NCBI GenBank assembly: GCA_030428865.1
Contig: JAUIEK010000008.1
Span: 1 to 64,000 of the forward strand
DNA: 64,000 nucleotides
DNA from: Bacteroidia bacterium
Lineage (GTDB): Bacteria; Bacteroidota; Bacteroidia; Flavobacteriales; Flavobacteriaceae
Direction of reading: 5' to 3'
The notes under the pieces are model-generated. The model searched no databases. It was not told where the DNA came from and was given only the letters and a program-made list of their open reading frames with translations. How positions within the stretch are numbered: the first letter of the stretch is position 1; every line of letters begins with the position of its first letter. Made by a program: the position numbers and the translations under genes. Of the stretch, positions 55,501 through 62,798 are shown in pieces.

Positions 55501-56613
55501 ATGGGTAAAATCATTTCCATTTGTAATCAAAAAGGAGGAGTAGGCAAAACCACTACATGTGTTAATTTGTCTGCAGCTTTAGGTATTTTAGAAAATAAGG
55601 TTTTAGTTATTGATACCGATCCTCAAGCAAATGCTTCTGTATCATTTGGGTTTTCTTCAAGGAGAATAAATAACCCCGCGTTGCAGTTTATGGATTTTGT
55701 AGCTGTTATTAAAAATAATGTGATTAAGACTAATTCACCTAATGTAGATTTATTACCTTTTTTTGAAGATTTGAATTTTTTTAAGCGGACATCAGAGGAA
55801 TCAAAATTCAAACAAGCTTTAGAAACGATCAGTAAATTATATGATTTTATCATTATTGATTGTGTACCTTTTTTTAAAACCAAAAATCTTGACATACTTA
55901 TAAGTTCAGATTCAGTAATTATTCCGGTACAATGTGACTATTATGCCTTAGAAGGACTTCACACATTTTTAAAAACTATACGTTATGTGCAAAAAAACTT
56001 AAACCGCAATTTAGAGATTGAGGGGTTTTTACTAACAATGTTTGATAGAAGGCTGAATTTATCTAAACAGGTGGTTAGTTATGTGCGCAGTTATTTTAAA
56101 GAACTTGTTTTTAATGCTGTTATACATCGAAATTCTAAAATCACCCAAGCTCCGAGTTTTGGAAAAAGTATTATGGAATATGATATTAGTAGTAGCGGAG
56201 CAAGATATTATTTACAACTTGCCAGCGAAATTCTAGTAAGAAATGCTAAAGCAGAAGGACTGAAGGAAGTTTCTGTAATTCCAGAACAAAAAGAAAGTAT
56301 CTTTAATACTAGAAGATTTTTTAAAACATTAGACCCTGAAGAAAGAAATAATACGTTACTTGAAAAATTTTTAAAGAAATCGGAGGCAAATTATGAGAAT
56401 GAAAAATCTCCTTTCATTAAAAATTTTGACGCCTTAATTGATTTAACCAAGCCTTATGTAGAGCAAATAATGGGGATTTGTTACAAAAATCATTTTGGTA
56501 ACATATGGATATACAAAATTAACAAATCCAAAATATTCAAAAAAAAATACTTATACATCTATTTTAAAGACGACATAGTATCGCATTATGCTACAAAGTG
56601 GTTTATGAATTAA
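55501..56613 (+). CDS. ParA-like ATPase with C-terminal extension (orphan paralogue)
   Basis: A second ParA of about 370 residues from ATG 55501 (MGKIISICNQKGGVGKTTTC); earlier in-frame starts add unrelated residues. Walker A KGGVGKTT (11-18), VIDTDPQANASVSF and FIIIDCVPFF (APSLG of normal ParA is VPFFK). It aligns along its whole ATPase domain with the chromosomal parA (LEGLHTFLKTIRYVQ versus LEGLGKLLNTIKSVQ; TMFDRRLNLS versus TMFDSRLRLS). The last ~120 residues (DPEERNNTLLEKFLKKSE... ending IVSHYATKWFMN) are absent from the chromosomal ParA. No parB or parS is nearby. It may position something other than the chromosome; this is inference. Confidence 0.85.
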   Translation: MGKIISICNQKGGVGKTTTCVNLSAALGILENKVLVIDTDPQANASVSFGFSSRRINNPALQFMDFVAVIKNNVIKTNSPNVDLLPFFEDLNFFKRTSEESKFKQALETISKLYDFIIIDCVPFFKTKNLDILISSDSVIIPVQCDYYALEGLHTFLKTIRYVQKNLNRNLEIEGFLLTMFDRRLNLSKQVVSYVRSYFKELVFNAVIHRNSKITQAPSFGKSIMEYDISSSGARYYLQLASEILVRNAKAEGLKEVSVIPEQKESIFNTRRFFKTLDPEERNNTLLEKFLKKSEANYENEKSPFIKNFDALIDLTKPYVEQIMGICYKNHFGNIWIYKINKSKIFKKKYLYIYFKDDIVSHYATKWFMN

Positions 56614-56677
56614 ATATATGGAGGCTGCTTTTTTAAGATGTGTCTCTATTTCCTATATATTTATTTAAGCTCTTACG

Positions 56678-56854
56678 CTAACTCCCAAATGCAGTTATTA
56701 CAGATATTAATATTGAAAGAATAAATGTCCAAGCCATTATTTTTACATTTGTTTGAATAGATTTGATTCGCGCATTATTTCCTTTTGAAACCATGATAAG
56801 TTTTTCTAATAATTCTTTTTCATTTTTATTGATAATGTTTTTTTCGTTGCTCAT
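56678..56854 (-). CDS. Hypothetical small membrane protein
   Basis: A 58-residue protein from ATG at 56854 (MSNEKNIINKNEKELLEKLI) with a basic soluble N-part and one C-terminal transmembrane helix (MAWTFILSILISVITAFGS, about 39-57). A longer in-frame start 14 codons upstream would add a hydrophobic, probably non-coding stretch. No family recognised. It points towards the ParA-like gene and lies downstream of the direct repeats at 56921-56963. Confidence 0.5.
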   Translation of the reverse strand: MSNEKNIINKNEKELLEKLIMVSKGNNARIKSIQTNVKIMAWTFILSILISVITAFGS

Positions 56855-56920
56855 AATTTTTGTTTTTATTAGTAAATATATTATTGAGACAAACATAAAC
56901 AGATAATAGATTACGAGTCA

Positions 56921-56963
56921 ATCCCCGAAAACCGTGAAATTTATGTATCCCTGAAAACCGTGA
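56921..56963 (+). repeat. Two 17-bp direct repeats, 26-bp period
   Basis: ATCCCCGAAAACCGTGA (56921-56937) and ATCCCTGAAAACCGTGA (56947-56963) differ at one base. A third weaker version, CAGAAAAACCGT, follows at about 56993-57004. They lie upstream of the small membrane protein gene (minus strand). Confidence 0.75.
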
Positions 56964-57040
56964 GTTTAACTATTTTTTGGAATAAAATTGCTCAGAAAAA
57001 CCGTATTTGTTAGTAAGTAATTTGTGTGATGTGAAAATAA

Positions 57041-57081
57041 AAAACCCTTAAATCACTAATTTTCATGTGTTTAAGGGTTTT
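57041..57081 (-). terminator. Intrinsic terminator of tRNA-Phe
   Basis: AAAACCCTTAAA (57041-57052) and TTTAAGGGTTTT (57070-57081) are a perfect 12-bp inverted repeat with a 17-base loop. On the minus strand it follows the tRNA 3' end by 5 bp; flanking A and T runs make it two-directional. Confidence 0.8.
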
Positions 57082-57089
57082 TTTAATGG

Positions 57090-57162
57090 TGGTGCCTCCA
57101 GGAATCGAACCAGGGACACAAGGATTTTCAGTCCTTTGCTCTACCAACTGAGCTAAGGCACC
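57090..57162 (-). tRNA. tRNA-Phe (anticodon GAA)
   Basis: The 73-nt cloverleaf has acceptor arms GGTGCCT and AGGCACC, anticodon stem AAGGA/TCCTT with loop CTGAAAA. It is the only tRNA in the window directly followed by CCA (57087-57089 on the minus strand). Confidence 0.97.
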
Positions 57163-57178
57163 ATCGCTTTAGCGGACG

Positions 57179-57186
57179 CAAATATA
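57179..57186 (-). promoter_or_regulatory. -7 box of tRNA-Phe
   Basis: TATATTTG on the minus strand, 16 bp upstream of the tRNA, identical to the -7 box of tRNA-Ser. A TTGG about 20 bases upstream may be the -33 box. Confidence 0.55.
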
Positions 57187-57263
57187 AAACGAGTTTTTTA
57201 AAACTTCCAAAAAAATACTTAAAAATCTATTGTATTTTTACAAGTAAAATGCAAAATAGTAGT

Positions 57264-57986
57264 ATGAACTTAGTTATTGATGTTGGAAACTCTCGAGTGA
57301 AAGTAGCTCTTTTTGAAAAAGATAGCATTCAAGAAGTTGTGGTTGTGGAAAAGGAAAATCTTATTGAAAAATTATCCAGATTGATAACTAAATATCCAGT
57401 TGAAAAAGGAATTTTATCTTCTGTTGTTATGCTAAATAATCAGTTTTTGGAGCAAATTAAAAAACTAACACCCATATTTATACTTTCTCATACTGCAAAA
57501 TTGCCTTTTTTCAATAGATATGCTACGCCAATTACTCTAGGATTGGATCGAATTGCATTAGTCAGTGCTGCAGTGAGCAATTTCCCTAAAAAAAACACAC
57601 TAATTATTGATGCAGGAACTTGTATTACCTATGATTTTGTGAATCAACAGAAAGAATATCTAGGAGGAGCAATTTCTCCAGGAATTGTAATGCGATATAA
57701 GTCGTTACATGCATTTACATCAAAGTTGCCGAATCTTATAGCAACAAATCCGAATCACTACATAGGCAATAGTACCGAGCAAAGTATTCATTCTGGAGTT
57801 ATAAACGGAATTATAAGAGAAATTAACGGAACAATAGAGCAATATAAACAAGAATATGAAGATTTAACAGTTGTTTTAACAGGAGGAGACATAAATTTTT
57901 TGTGCAAACAATTAAAAAATAGCATATTTGCCAATCAAAATTTTCTCCTTATCGGATTAAATACAATTTTGAATTTTAATAATTAG
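57264..57986 (+). CDS. coaX: Type III pantothenate kinase
   Basis: First committed enzyme of coenzyme A synthesis; the type III form uses ATP and monovalent cation and is not inhibited by CoA. Motifs: LVIDVGNSRVKVALFE (residues 3-18, phosphate-binding DVGNS), ITLGLDRIALVSAAV (about 90-104), IIDAGTCITYDFV (about 113-125), GGAISPGIVMRYKSLHAFT. 240 residues from ATG 57264; an in-frame ATG at 57249 would add five residues. First gene of a run of six plus-strand genes. Confidence 0.95.
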   Translation: MNLVIDVGNSRVKVALFEKDSIQEVVVVEKENLIEKLSRLITKYPVEKGILSSVVMLNNQFLEQIKKLTPIFILSHTAKLPFFNRYATPITLGLDRIALVSAAVSNFPKKNTLIIDAGTCITYDFVNQQKEYLGGAISPGIVMRYKSLHAFTSKLPNLIATNPNHYIGNSTEQSIHSGVINGIIREINGTIEQYKQEYEDLTVVLTGGDINFLCKQLKNSIFANQNFLLIGLNTILNFNN

Positions 57987-57989
57987 TGA

Positions 57990-59261
57990 ATGATTAGAAA
58001 ACTTTCTCTTGTTTTCTTGGCTTTATCGGCGTTGGGGATGTCCGCTCAAAGAACCAATTCTTCTCCTTACTCTTTTTTTGGTGTAGGTGAAGAGTTTGAA
58101 TCGAGAACCGTAGAACAGAATACAATGGGTGGAATAAGTGCTGCTTATTCAAGTCCGTATATGCTTAACCTTTCCAATCCTGCAGCAAATGCAGATCTCA
58201 GGTTATCTACCTATGCATTTGGAATGTTAAGTAATGATTTGACAATCAAAAACCAAACAGAATCTCAATCTTCTAATTCAATAAGCTTATCATATTTTGC
58301 TTTAGGTTTTCCTATTGGTAAGAAAGCCGGAGCTGTATTTGGTATGCAACCTGTTTCAACAGTTGGGTATTCATTACTGAACTCAATTGAAGACGATGAA
58401 GGTGTTGTGGAGATTACTCGATTTACAGGAAATGGAGGTACAAACAGAATTCATGGAGGATTAGGAGTCATTCTTTTTGATGGATTTTCTTTAGGAATTG
58501 AAGGAAGTTTTGTGTTTGGTAGAGTTACAAATAATGTAACCAATCAAAGAAGAGATGTTTTGCTTTTGACAAGAAATGAAGAAGTGACAAACATAAGAGG
58601 AGGAATTTTAAAACTAGGTGCTCAATACAAAAAAGAGCTTAAGAATAAGCTAACTATAGATGCTGGAGCGATATTTAAATTTAGCAACAATTTTAACGTA
58701 ACAGGTACAGAATCTTTGTTTTCTATAACAGAATCAGGGCAATTAGTAGATGTATTAAGTGATGAAGCTATAAGAGGTAAATTGGTAAATCCTTTCCAAA
58801 CAACGTTAGGTTTAGGAATTGGCAAAAAAGAAAAATGGTATGTAGGTGCAGATTACTCATTTAAAAATGCATTATCTCCAGAAGGTTATTTAAGCGGATC
58901 AAGCTTAGGATATTCTTATGAAAACGAAAGTAGATTTTCTTTGGGAGGATTCTATACGCCTAATGTAAATTCAATCAGAAGCTATTGGCAGCGTATTACT
59001 TGGAGAGGAGGATTACGCATTGAAAAAACAGGGTTATTGGTTTCTGCAAATCAAAATCCAGGTAATTTTACATCAATAAACGACTTTGGCATATCTTTTG
59101 GTTTTGGATTACCAATTGGGAAACCATCTAGTTTAAATGTTGGTTTTGAACTAGGAAAAAGAGGAACTACTAACAATAGTTTAATACAAGAGAATTATTT
59201 TAACACTAGAGTCAGCTTATCTTTATCAGCGCTCTGGTTTCAAAAAAGAAAAATAAACTAG
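57990..59261 (+). CDS. Outer-membrane beta-barrel protein
   Basis: The 423-residue exported protein has a signal peptide (MIRKLSLVFLALSALGMSAQ). After it come NTMGGISAAYSSPYMLNLSNPAANADLR-type sequence (MGGISAAYSSPYMLNLSNPA quoted), which resembles the NPA motif region of OmpP1/FadL-like proteins, and repeated amphipathic beta strands ending in VSLSLSALWFQKRKIN. In flavobacteria a gene of this kind follows coaX. Transport substrate is unknown; FadL-type hydrophobic uptake is only one option. It starts 3 bp after coaX. Confidence 0.78.
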   Translation: MIRKLSLVFLALSALGMSAQRTNSSPYSFFGVGEEFESRTVEQNTMGGISAAYSSPYMLNLSNPAANADLRLSTYAFGMLSNDLTIKNQTESQSSNSISLSYFALGFPIGKKAGAVFGMQPVSTVGYSLLNSIEDDEGVVEITRFTGNGGTNRIHGGLGVILFDGFSLGIEGSFVFGRVTNNVTNQRRDVLLLTRNEEVTNIRGGILKLGAQYKKELKNKLTIDAGAIFKFSNNFNVTGTESLFSITESGQLVDVLSDEAIRGKLVNPFQTTLGLGIGKKEKWYVGADYSFKNALSPEGYLSGSSLGYSYENESRFSLGGFYTPNVNSIRSYWQRITWRGGLRIEKTGLLVSANQNPGNFTSINDFGISFGFGLPIGKPSSLNVGFELGKRGTTNNSLIQENYFNTRVSLSLSALWFQKRKIN

Positions 59262-59281
59262 TAGAACATTAAAAACGATAG

Positions 59282-60649
59282 ATGATGAAAAAAATTATGT
59301 ACTTGATAGCAACTGTTGTCTTTTTTACTGCTACTACTTCGATAAAGGCGCAAGCCGGTCAGCAAGAATGTACAATTAAGTATAACTTGTTTAAGGGGGA
59401 TTATCAGTCAAAAAAGTATGATGAAGCTTATAAGAACTGGATATGGTTATTAGATAACTGTCCAGATTTATCAATCAACATATATAAGTTGGGTGATAAA
59501 ATTGCAGAAGTTAGGTATGAAAAAGCTACAGACAAGGATGCTGCTTATCAATTGGTAAAAAGAGTTTATGAACAACGATTAAAGTATTATCCAAAAGATA
59601 ATCCAGCAAAAGCACATAGTGATTACGCTGCTTTTTTAATAGAAAATAAAATAGGAACGGATGATGAGCATTTTACTATTCTTCAAAAAGCATATGAGTT
59701 AGATCCTGTTCAAATGGGAGTTAAAAATATTTATAGATATTTTCAAGGAGTAGTTGATAGAAATAAAGATTCTAACCCTCAACTTGTTTTTGATACGTAT
59801 GATAATGTATTGGAATCTGTAGACAAAACGTTGGCTTACTACGCAAAGAAGCTAAAGCCTCTTTTAGACAAGCAAGAGAATGGTCAAGAATTAGATAAAA
59901 AAGAAAAAAGATACTTAAATGCATACACAGTTAATTCAAAAGCATTAGGTTTGGTAGAAGATGGATTGGACGCAAAAATAGCTGAGTTATCTACATGTGA
60001 GCGTTTAGTACCCTTGTATACTAGAGATTTTGAAGAAAGTAAGTCAGATGCTAAATGGTTAACTAGAGCAGTTTCTAGAATGTATAATAAAGATTGTACA
60101 GATGATCCTTTGTATGAAAAATTAGTAGGAGCCTTGGTAAAAGCAAGTCCTTCTCCAGAAACGTCAGTTTTTTATGCGGGTGTTTTGTATAAGAAAGGGA
60201 AAATTAACGAAGCAATGGAATACTACAAGCAAGCTGTAGACCAAGAACCAGATAATTTAAAGAAAGCTAAAAACTTATTAAAGATAGCGCAGTTATTTTC
60301 TAAAAAAGGACAAAAATCACAAGCAAGAAACTATGCAAATCAAGCTTTAAAATTCAATCCAAATTTAGGAAGTGCTTATCTTTTAATAAGTAGTTTGTAT
60401 GCTTCTTCTGCAAATTCTTGTGGTAGTAATGTTTTTGAGAAAAGAATGGTATATGTGGCAGCTTTAAACAAAGCGAGAAGAGCAGCATCAGTAGATCCAT
60501 CAATTGAATCTAGAGCAGGTAAATTTATTGCTTCGTACAGAAGTAATATTCCTACTAAAAAAGATGTATTTACAGCAGGAGTAACTCCAGGAAGTTCATA
60601 TACTGTTAGATGTTGGATTGGAGAAACAGTTCGTGTCCCAAGTAATTAA
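59282..60649 (+). CDS. Tetratricopeptide-repeat exported protein
   Basis: The 455-residue protein has a signal peptide (MKKIMYLIATVVFFTATTSIKA) and two or more TPR units near residues 290-360 (TSVFYAGVLYKKGKINEAME, KNLLKIAQLFSKKGQKSQAR). N-terminal Cys-rich start (QQECTIKY, LLDNCPDL) and several further Cys pairs suggest disulfides in the periplasm. It lies 20 bp after the outer-membrane gene and just before lptC. Its function is unknown; position in an LPS/OMP biogenesis gene group suggests an envelope scaffold. Confidence 0.82.
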   Translation: MMKKIMYLIATVVFFTATTSIKAQAGQQECTIKYNLFKGDYQSKKYDEAYKNWIWLLDNCPDLSINIYKLGDKIAEVRYEKATDKDAAYQLVKRVYEQRLKYYPKDNPAKAHSDYAAFLIENKIGTDDEHFTILQKAYELDPVQMGVKNIYRYFQGVVDRNKDSNPQLVFDTYDNVLESVDKTLAYYAKKLKPLLDKQENGQELDKKEKRYLNAYTVNSKALGLVEDGLDAKIAELSTCERLVPLYTRDFEESKSDAKWLTRAVSRMYNKDCTDDPLYEKLVGALVKASPSPETSVFYAGVLYKKGKINEAMEYYKQAVDQEPDNLKKAKNLLKIAQLFSKKGQKSQARNYANQALKFNPNLGSAYLLISSLYASSANSCGSNVFEKRMVYVAALNKARRAASVDPSIESRAGKFIASYRSNIPTKKDVFTAGVTPGSSYTVRCWIGETVRVPSN

Positions 60650-60657
60650 TTTTTTTG

Positions 60658-61227
60658 ATGTATAAACATCAATATATTACTAATAAAAATATTGCTGTCA
60701 CTATTGTGATGGCAATATTTTTTTCGTGTACTAACAGTACTAAAGCAGTTAGAGATTTTTTAGCAGAAAAAAATCTTCCTATTGGTATTGCCAAAAATGC
60801 ATACCACGTATATAAGGATTCAGGAATTGTTGTATCAAAACTAGCTACTCCTCTTATGCACGATTTTAGTAACAGAGAAGAGCACCCATATAATGAATTT
60901 CCAATCGGACTTAAAATTGTAAATTTTGATAAGAATGGAAAAGATTCAGTTACCATTATTGGAGACTATGCTTTATCATATAATAAAACATCTGTTGCAG
61001 AAATAAGAGGGAATGTGGTTGTGAAAAACCACACGGATAAAGCAACGTTGATGACAGACCAATTGTACTGGGATCAAAAAGAAGCTTATTTTTTTTCAGA
61101 AAAAAAGTTTGTGTTAACTAAACTAAATGATACCGTTAGAGGAGTTGGTTTCGAATCAAAAGAAAACCTAAAAAAAGTAGTATTTAAAAATGTGGGAGGT
61201 AATTTAGAAGCAAACGAAAACGAATGA
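60658..61227 (+). CDS. lptC: LPS export ABC transporter periplasmic protein LptC
   Basis: The 189-residue protein takes lipopolysaccharide from LptB2FG and passes it to LptA. The ATG at 60658 is preferred to a TTG one codon upstream. A short N-terminal part leads to a lipobox-like AIFFSC, so it is a lipoprotein or membrane-anchored. The beta-jellyroll region is seen in YNEFPIGLKIVNFDKNGKDS, TIIGDYALSYNKTSVAEIRG and VRGVGFESKENL. LptC is poorly conserved, so the call rests on fold pattern, size and position. It overlaps the next gene by 4 bp. Confidence 0.82.
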   Translation: MYKHQYITNKNIAVTIVMAIFFSCTNSTKAVRDFLAEKNLPIGIAKNAYHVYKDSGIVVSKLATPLMHDFSNREEHPYNEFPIGLKIVNFDKNGKDSVTIIGDYALSYNKTSVAEIRGNVVVKNHTDKATLMTDQLYWDQKEAYFFSEKKFVLTKLNDTVRGVGFESKENLKKVVFKNVGGNLEANENE

Positions 61228-61421
61228 ATACGATTTGGAAATACTTACAGTACGGCTACCTTGTTGTAGGTGCTATCTTCCTGATAGAAGCAATTCTTGT
61301 GTTTAAAGAAAACACAGAGCGTTCTGTGTTTATGGGATGTTTTGCTATCTTTATAACACTTATTTTCTTTTTTAAAAGAAGGTTTAGAAAGAAAATAGAA
61401 CAGAAGAACAACCAAAAGTAA
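61224..61421 (+). CDS. Small membrane protein (unknown)
   Basis: The 65-residue protein has two hydrophobic segments (GYLVVGAIFLIEAILVF, about 11-27, and VFMGCFAIFITLIFFF, about 35-50) and a strongly basic tail (KRRFRKKIEQKNNQK). Its ATG overlaps the lptC stop and the next gene starts 1 bp after its stop, so it is translated with them. Proteins of this type are common in this position in flavobacteria, without known role. Confidence 0.72.
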   Translation: MNTIWKYLQYGYLVVGAIFLIEAILVFKENTERSVFMGCFAIFITLIFFFKRRFRKKIEQKNNQK

Positions 61422-61422
61422 C

Positions 61423-62685
61423 ATGGAGCTAGAAATAGCGATTATACTCATTTCAATTATACTTTCTGCTTTTTTCTCAGGAATGGAGATTGCTTTTGTA
61501 TCAGCCAATAAACTTCAAATTGAATTAGAAAAAAAGAAAGAAGGAGTTATTGGTTATGTTATTTCTGTTTTTTCTAAAAGTCCGTCAAAATTTATAACCA
61601 CTATGTTGGTAGGTAACAATATAGCTTTGGTAGTTTATAGCTATTTTATGGGCGGATTTTTAATGCAGCTTTTACCTATTGAAAATTGGAATAGCTTCTC
61701 TGTGTTACTTGTACAAACAGCTATTTCTACAATAATTATCTTAGTAACGGCAGAGTTTTTGCCTAAGGCTATTTTCCGAATTTATGCAGGAGAAGTACTC
61801 AGAATATTCTCTATTCCTGCGTATTTTTTCTATATTTTACTTTATGCTTTCTCTGGGGTTATCAATAAGATAAGTGACTTCTTTTTAAGAATATTTTTTA
61901 AAACTACTTCAGATGATGAGTATACAGTTTTTGGCAGAGAAGAACTAGGATATTATATAAATGAACAATTAGAAACACAACAAGAAGATGTAGAAATAGA
62001 TTCTGAAATTCAGATATTTCAAAACGCATTAGATTTTCAAAGCGTAAAGGTTAGGGAAATTATGGTGCCAAGAACAGATATTTGTGCGTTAGAAATTCAT
62101 GAGTCGGTAGAACAGTTAAAGGAAAAATTTGTAAAAACAGGCTATTCTAAAATACTCATTTATAAAAATTCTTTGGATGAAATATTGGGTTACGTAAACG
62201 CTTTTGAGTTGTTTAAAAAACCAACCACTATAAAATCTATTTTGCTTCCTGTAGAAGTTGTGCCAGAATCGATGATGATTAATGATGTGCTGAATCTTTT
62301 AATGAAAAAGAGGAAAAGTATTGCTGTGGTAATTGACGAGTATGGAGGAACATCAGGAATTGTTACTGTAGAAGACGTTGTAGAAGAACTATTCGGTGAA
62401 ATTGAAGACGAACATGATTCAAAAGAACTACTTCATTTAAAAATAAGTGAAGATGAATATACGTTTTCAGCTCGTTTAGAAATAGATTTTTTGAATGAAG
62501 AGTATGACTTGAAAATACCTAAGGATGAATCGTATGAAACACTAGGAGGATTCATTATTTCACATACCGAAAGTATTCCAGAAAAAGATGAGATCATAGA
62601 AATAGACAACTACAAGATTAAAATTTTAAAGGTGGGCTCTTCTAAAATTGAAGAAGTTTATTTTAAAGTTCTAGAATCAGAATAA
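61423..62685 (+). CDS. Hemolysin-family/CorC-type transporter-associated protein
   Basis: The 420-residue protein has the CNNM (DUF21) membrane domain (about 1-190, starting with ILISIILSAFFSGMEIAFVS and a long helix set), two CBS domains (VREIMVPRTDICALE, about 215-230; VIDEYGGTSGIVTVEDVVEE, about 303-322) and a C-terminal CorC/HlyC transporter-associated domain (about 345-420). Such proteins take part in Mg2+/Co2+ efflux. GldE is a relative in gliding flavobacteria but its usual neighbours are absent. It is the last gene of the run before the foldase. Confidence 0.92.
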   Translation: MELEIAIILISIILSAFFSGMEIAFVSANKLQIELEKKKEGVIGYVISVFSKSPSKFITTMLVGNNIALVVYSYFMGGFLMQLLPIENWNSFSVLLVQTAISTIIILVTAEFLPKAIFRIYAGEVLRIFSIPAYFFYILLYAFSGVINKISDFFLRIFFKTTSDDEYTVFGREELGYYINEQLETQQEDVEIDSEIQIFQNALDFQSVKVREIMVPRTDICALEIHESVEQLKEKFVKTGYSKILIYKNSLDEILGYVNAFELFKKPTTIKSILLPVEVVPESMMINDVLNLLMKKRKSIAVVIDEYGGTSGIVTVEDVVEELFGEIEDEHDSKELLHLKISEDEYTFSARLEIDFLNEEYDLKIPKDESYETLGGFIISHTESIPEKDEIIEIDNYKIKILKVGSSKIEEVYFKVLESE

Positions 62686-62740
62686 AAAAAGCAACTTTCT
62701 AGTCATTTTGTATTTTTTGTCTTTAATTATAAACCCTTAG

Positions 62741-62772
62741 GTTGCATTATTAAAAGCCAAATTGTATCTTCG
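62741..62772 (+). promoter_or_regulatory. Promoter of the PpiD/SurA-type gene
   Basis: GTTG at 62741-62744 and TATCTTCG at 62765-62772 with a 20-base spacer. The -7 box differs from TAnnTTTG at one base. It is about 26 bp before the ATG. Confidence 0.5.
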
Positions 62773-62798
62773 CCCCTCGAAAATAAATAATTGATTTT

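Noticed and set aside
55220-56613. tRNA-Ser as attachment site of an integrated element carrying the ParA-like gene
   Set aside because: No second copy of the tRNA 3' end and no integrase gene were found in the neighbourhood.
56921-57004. CRISPR array
   Set aside because: Only two good repeat copies with a 9-bp spacer and no cas genes; the spacing is too short for CRISPR.
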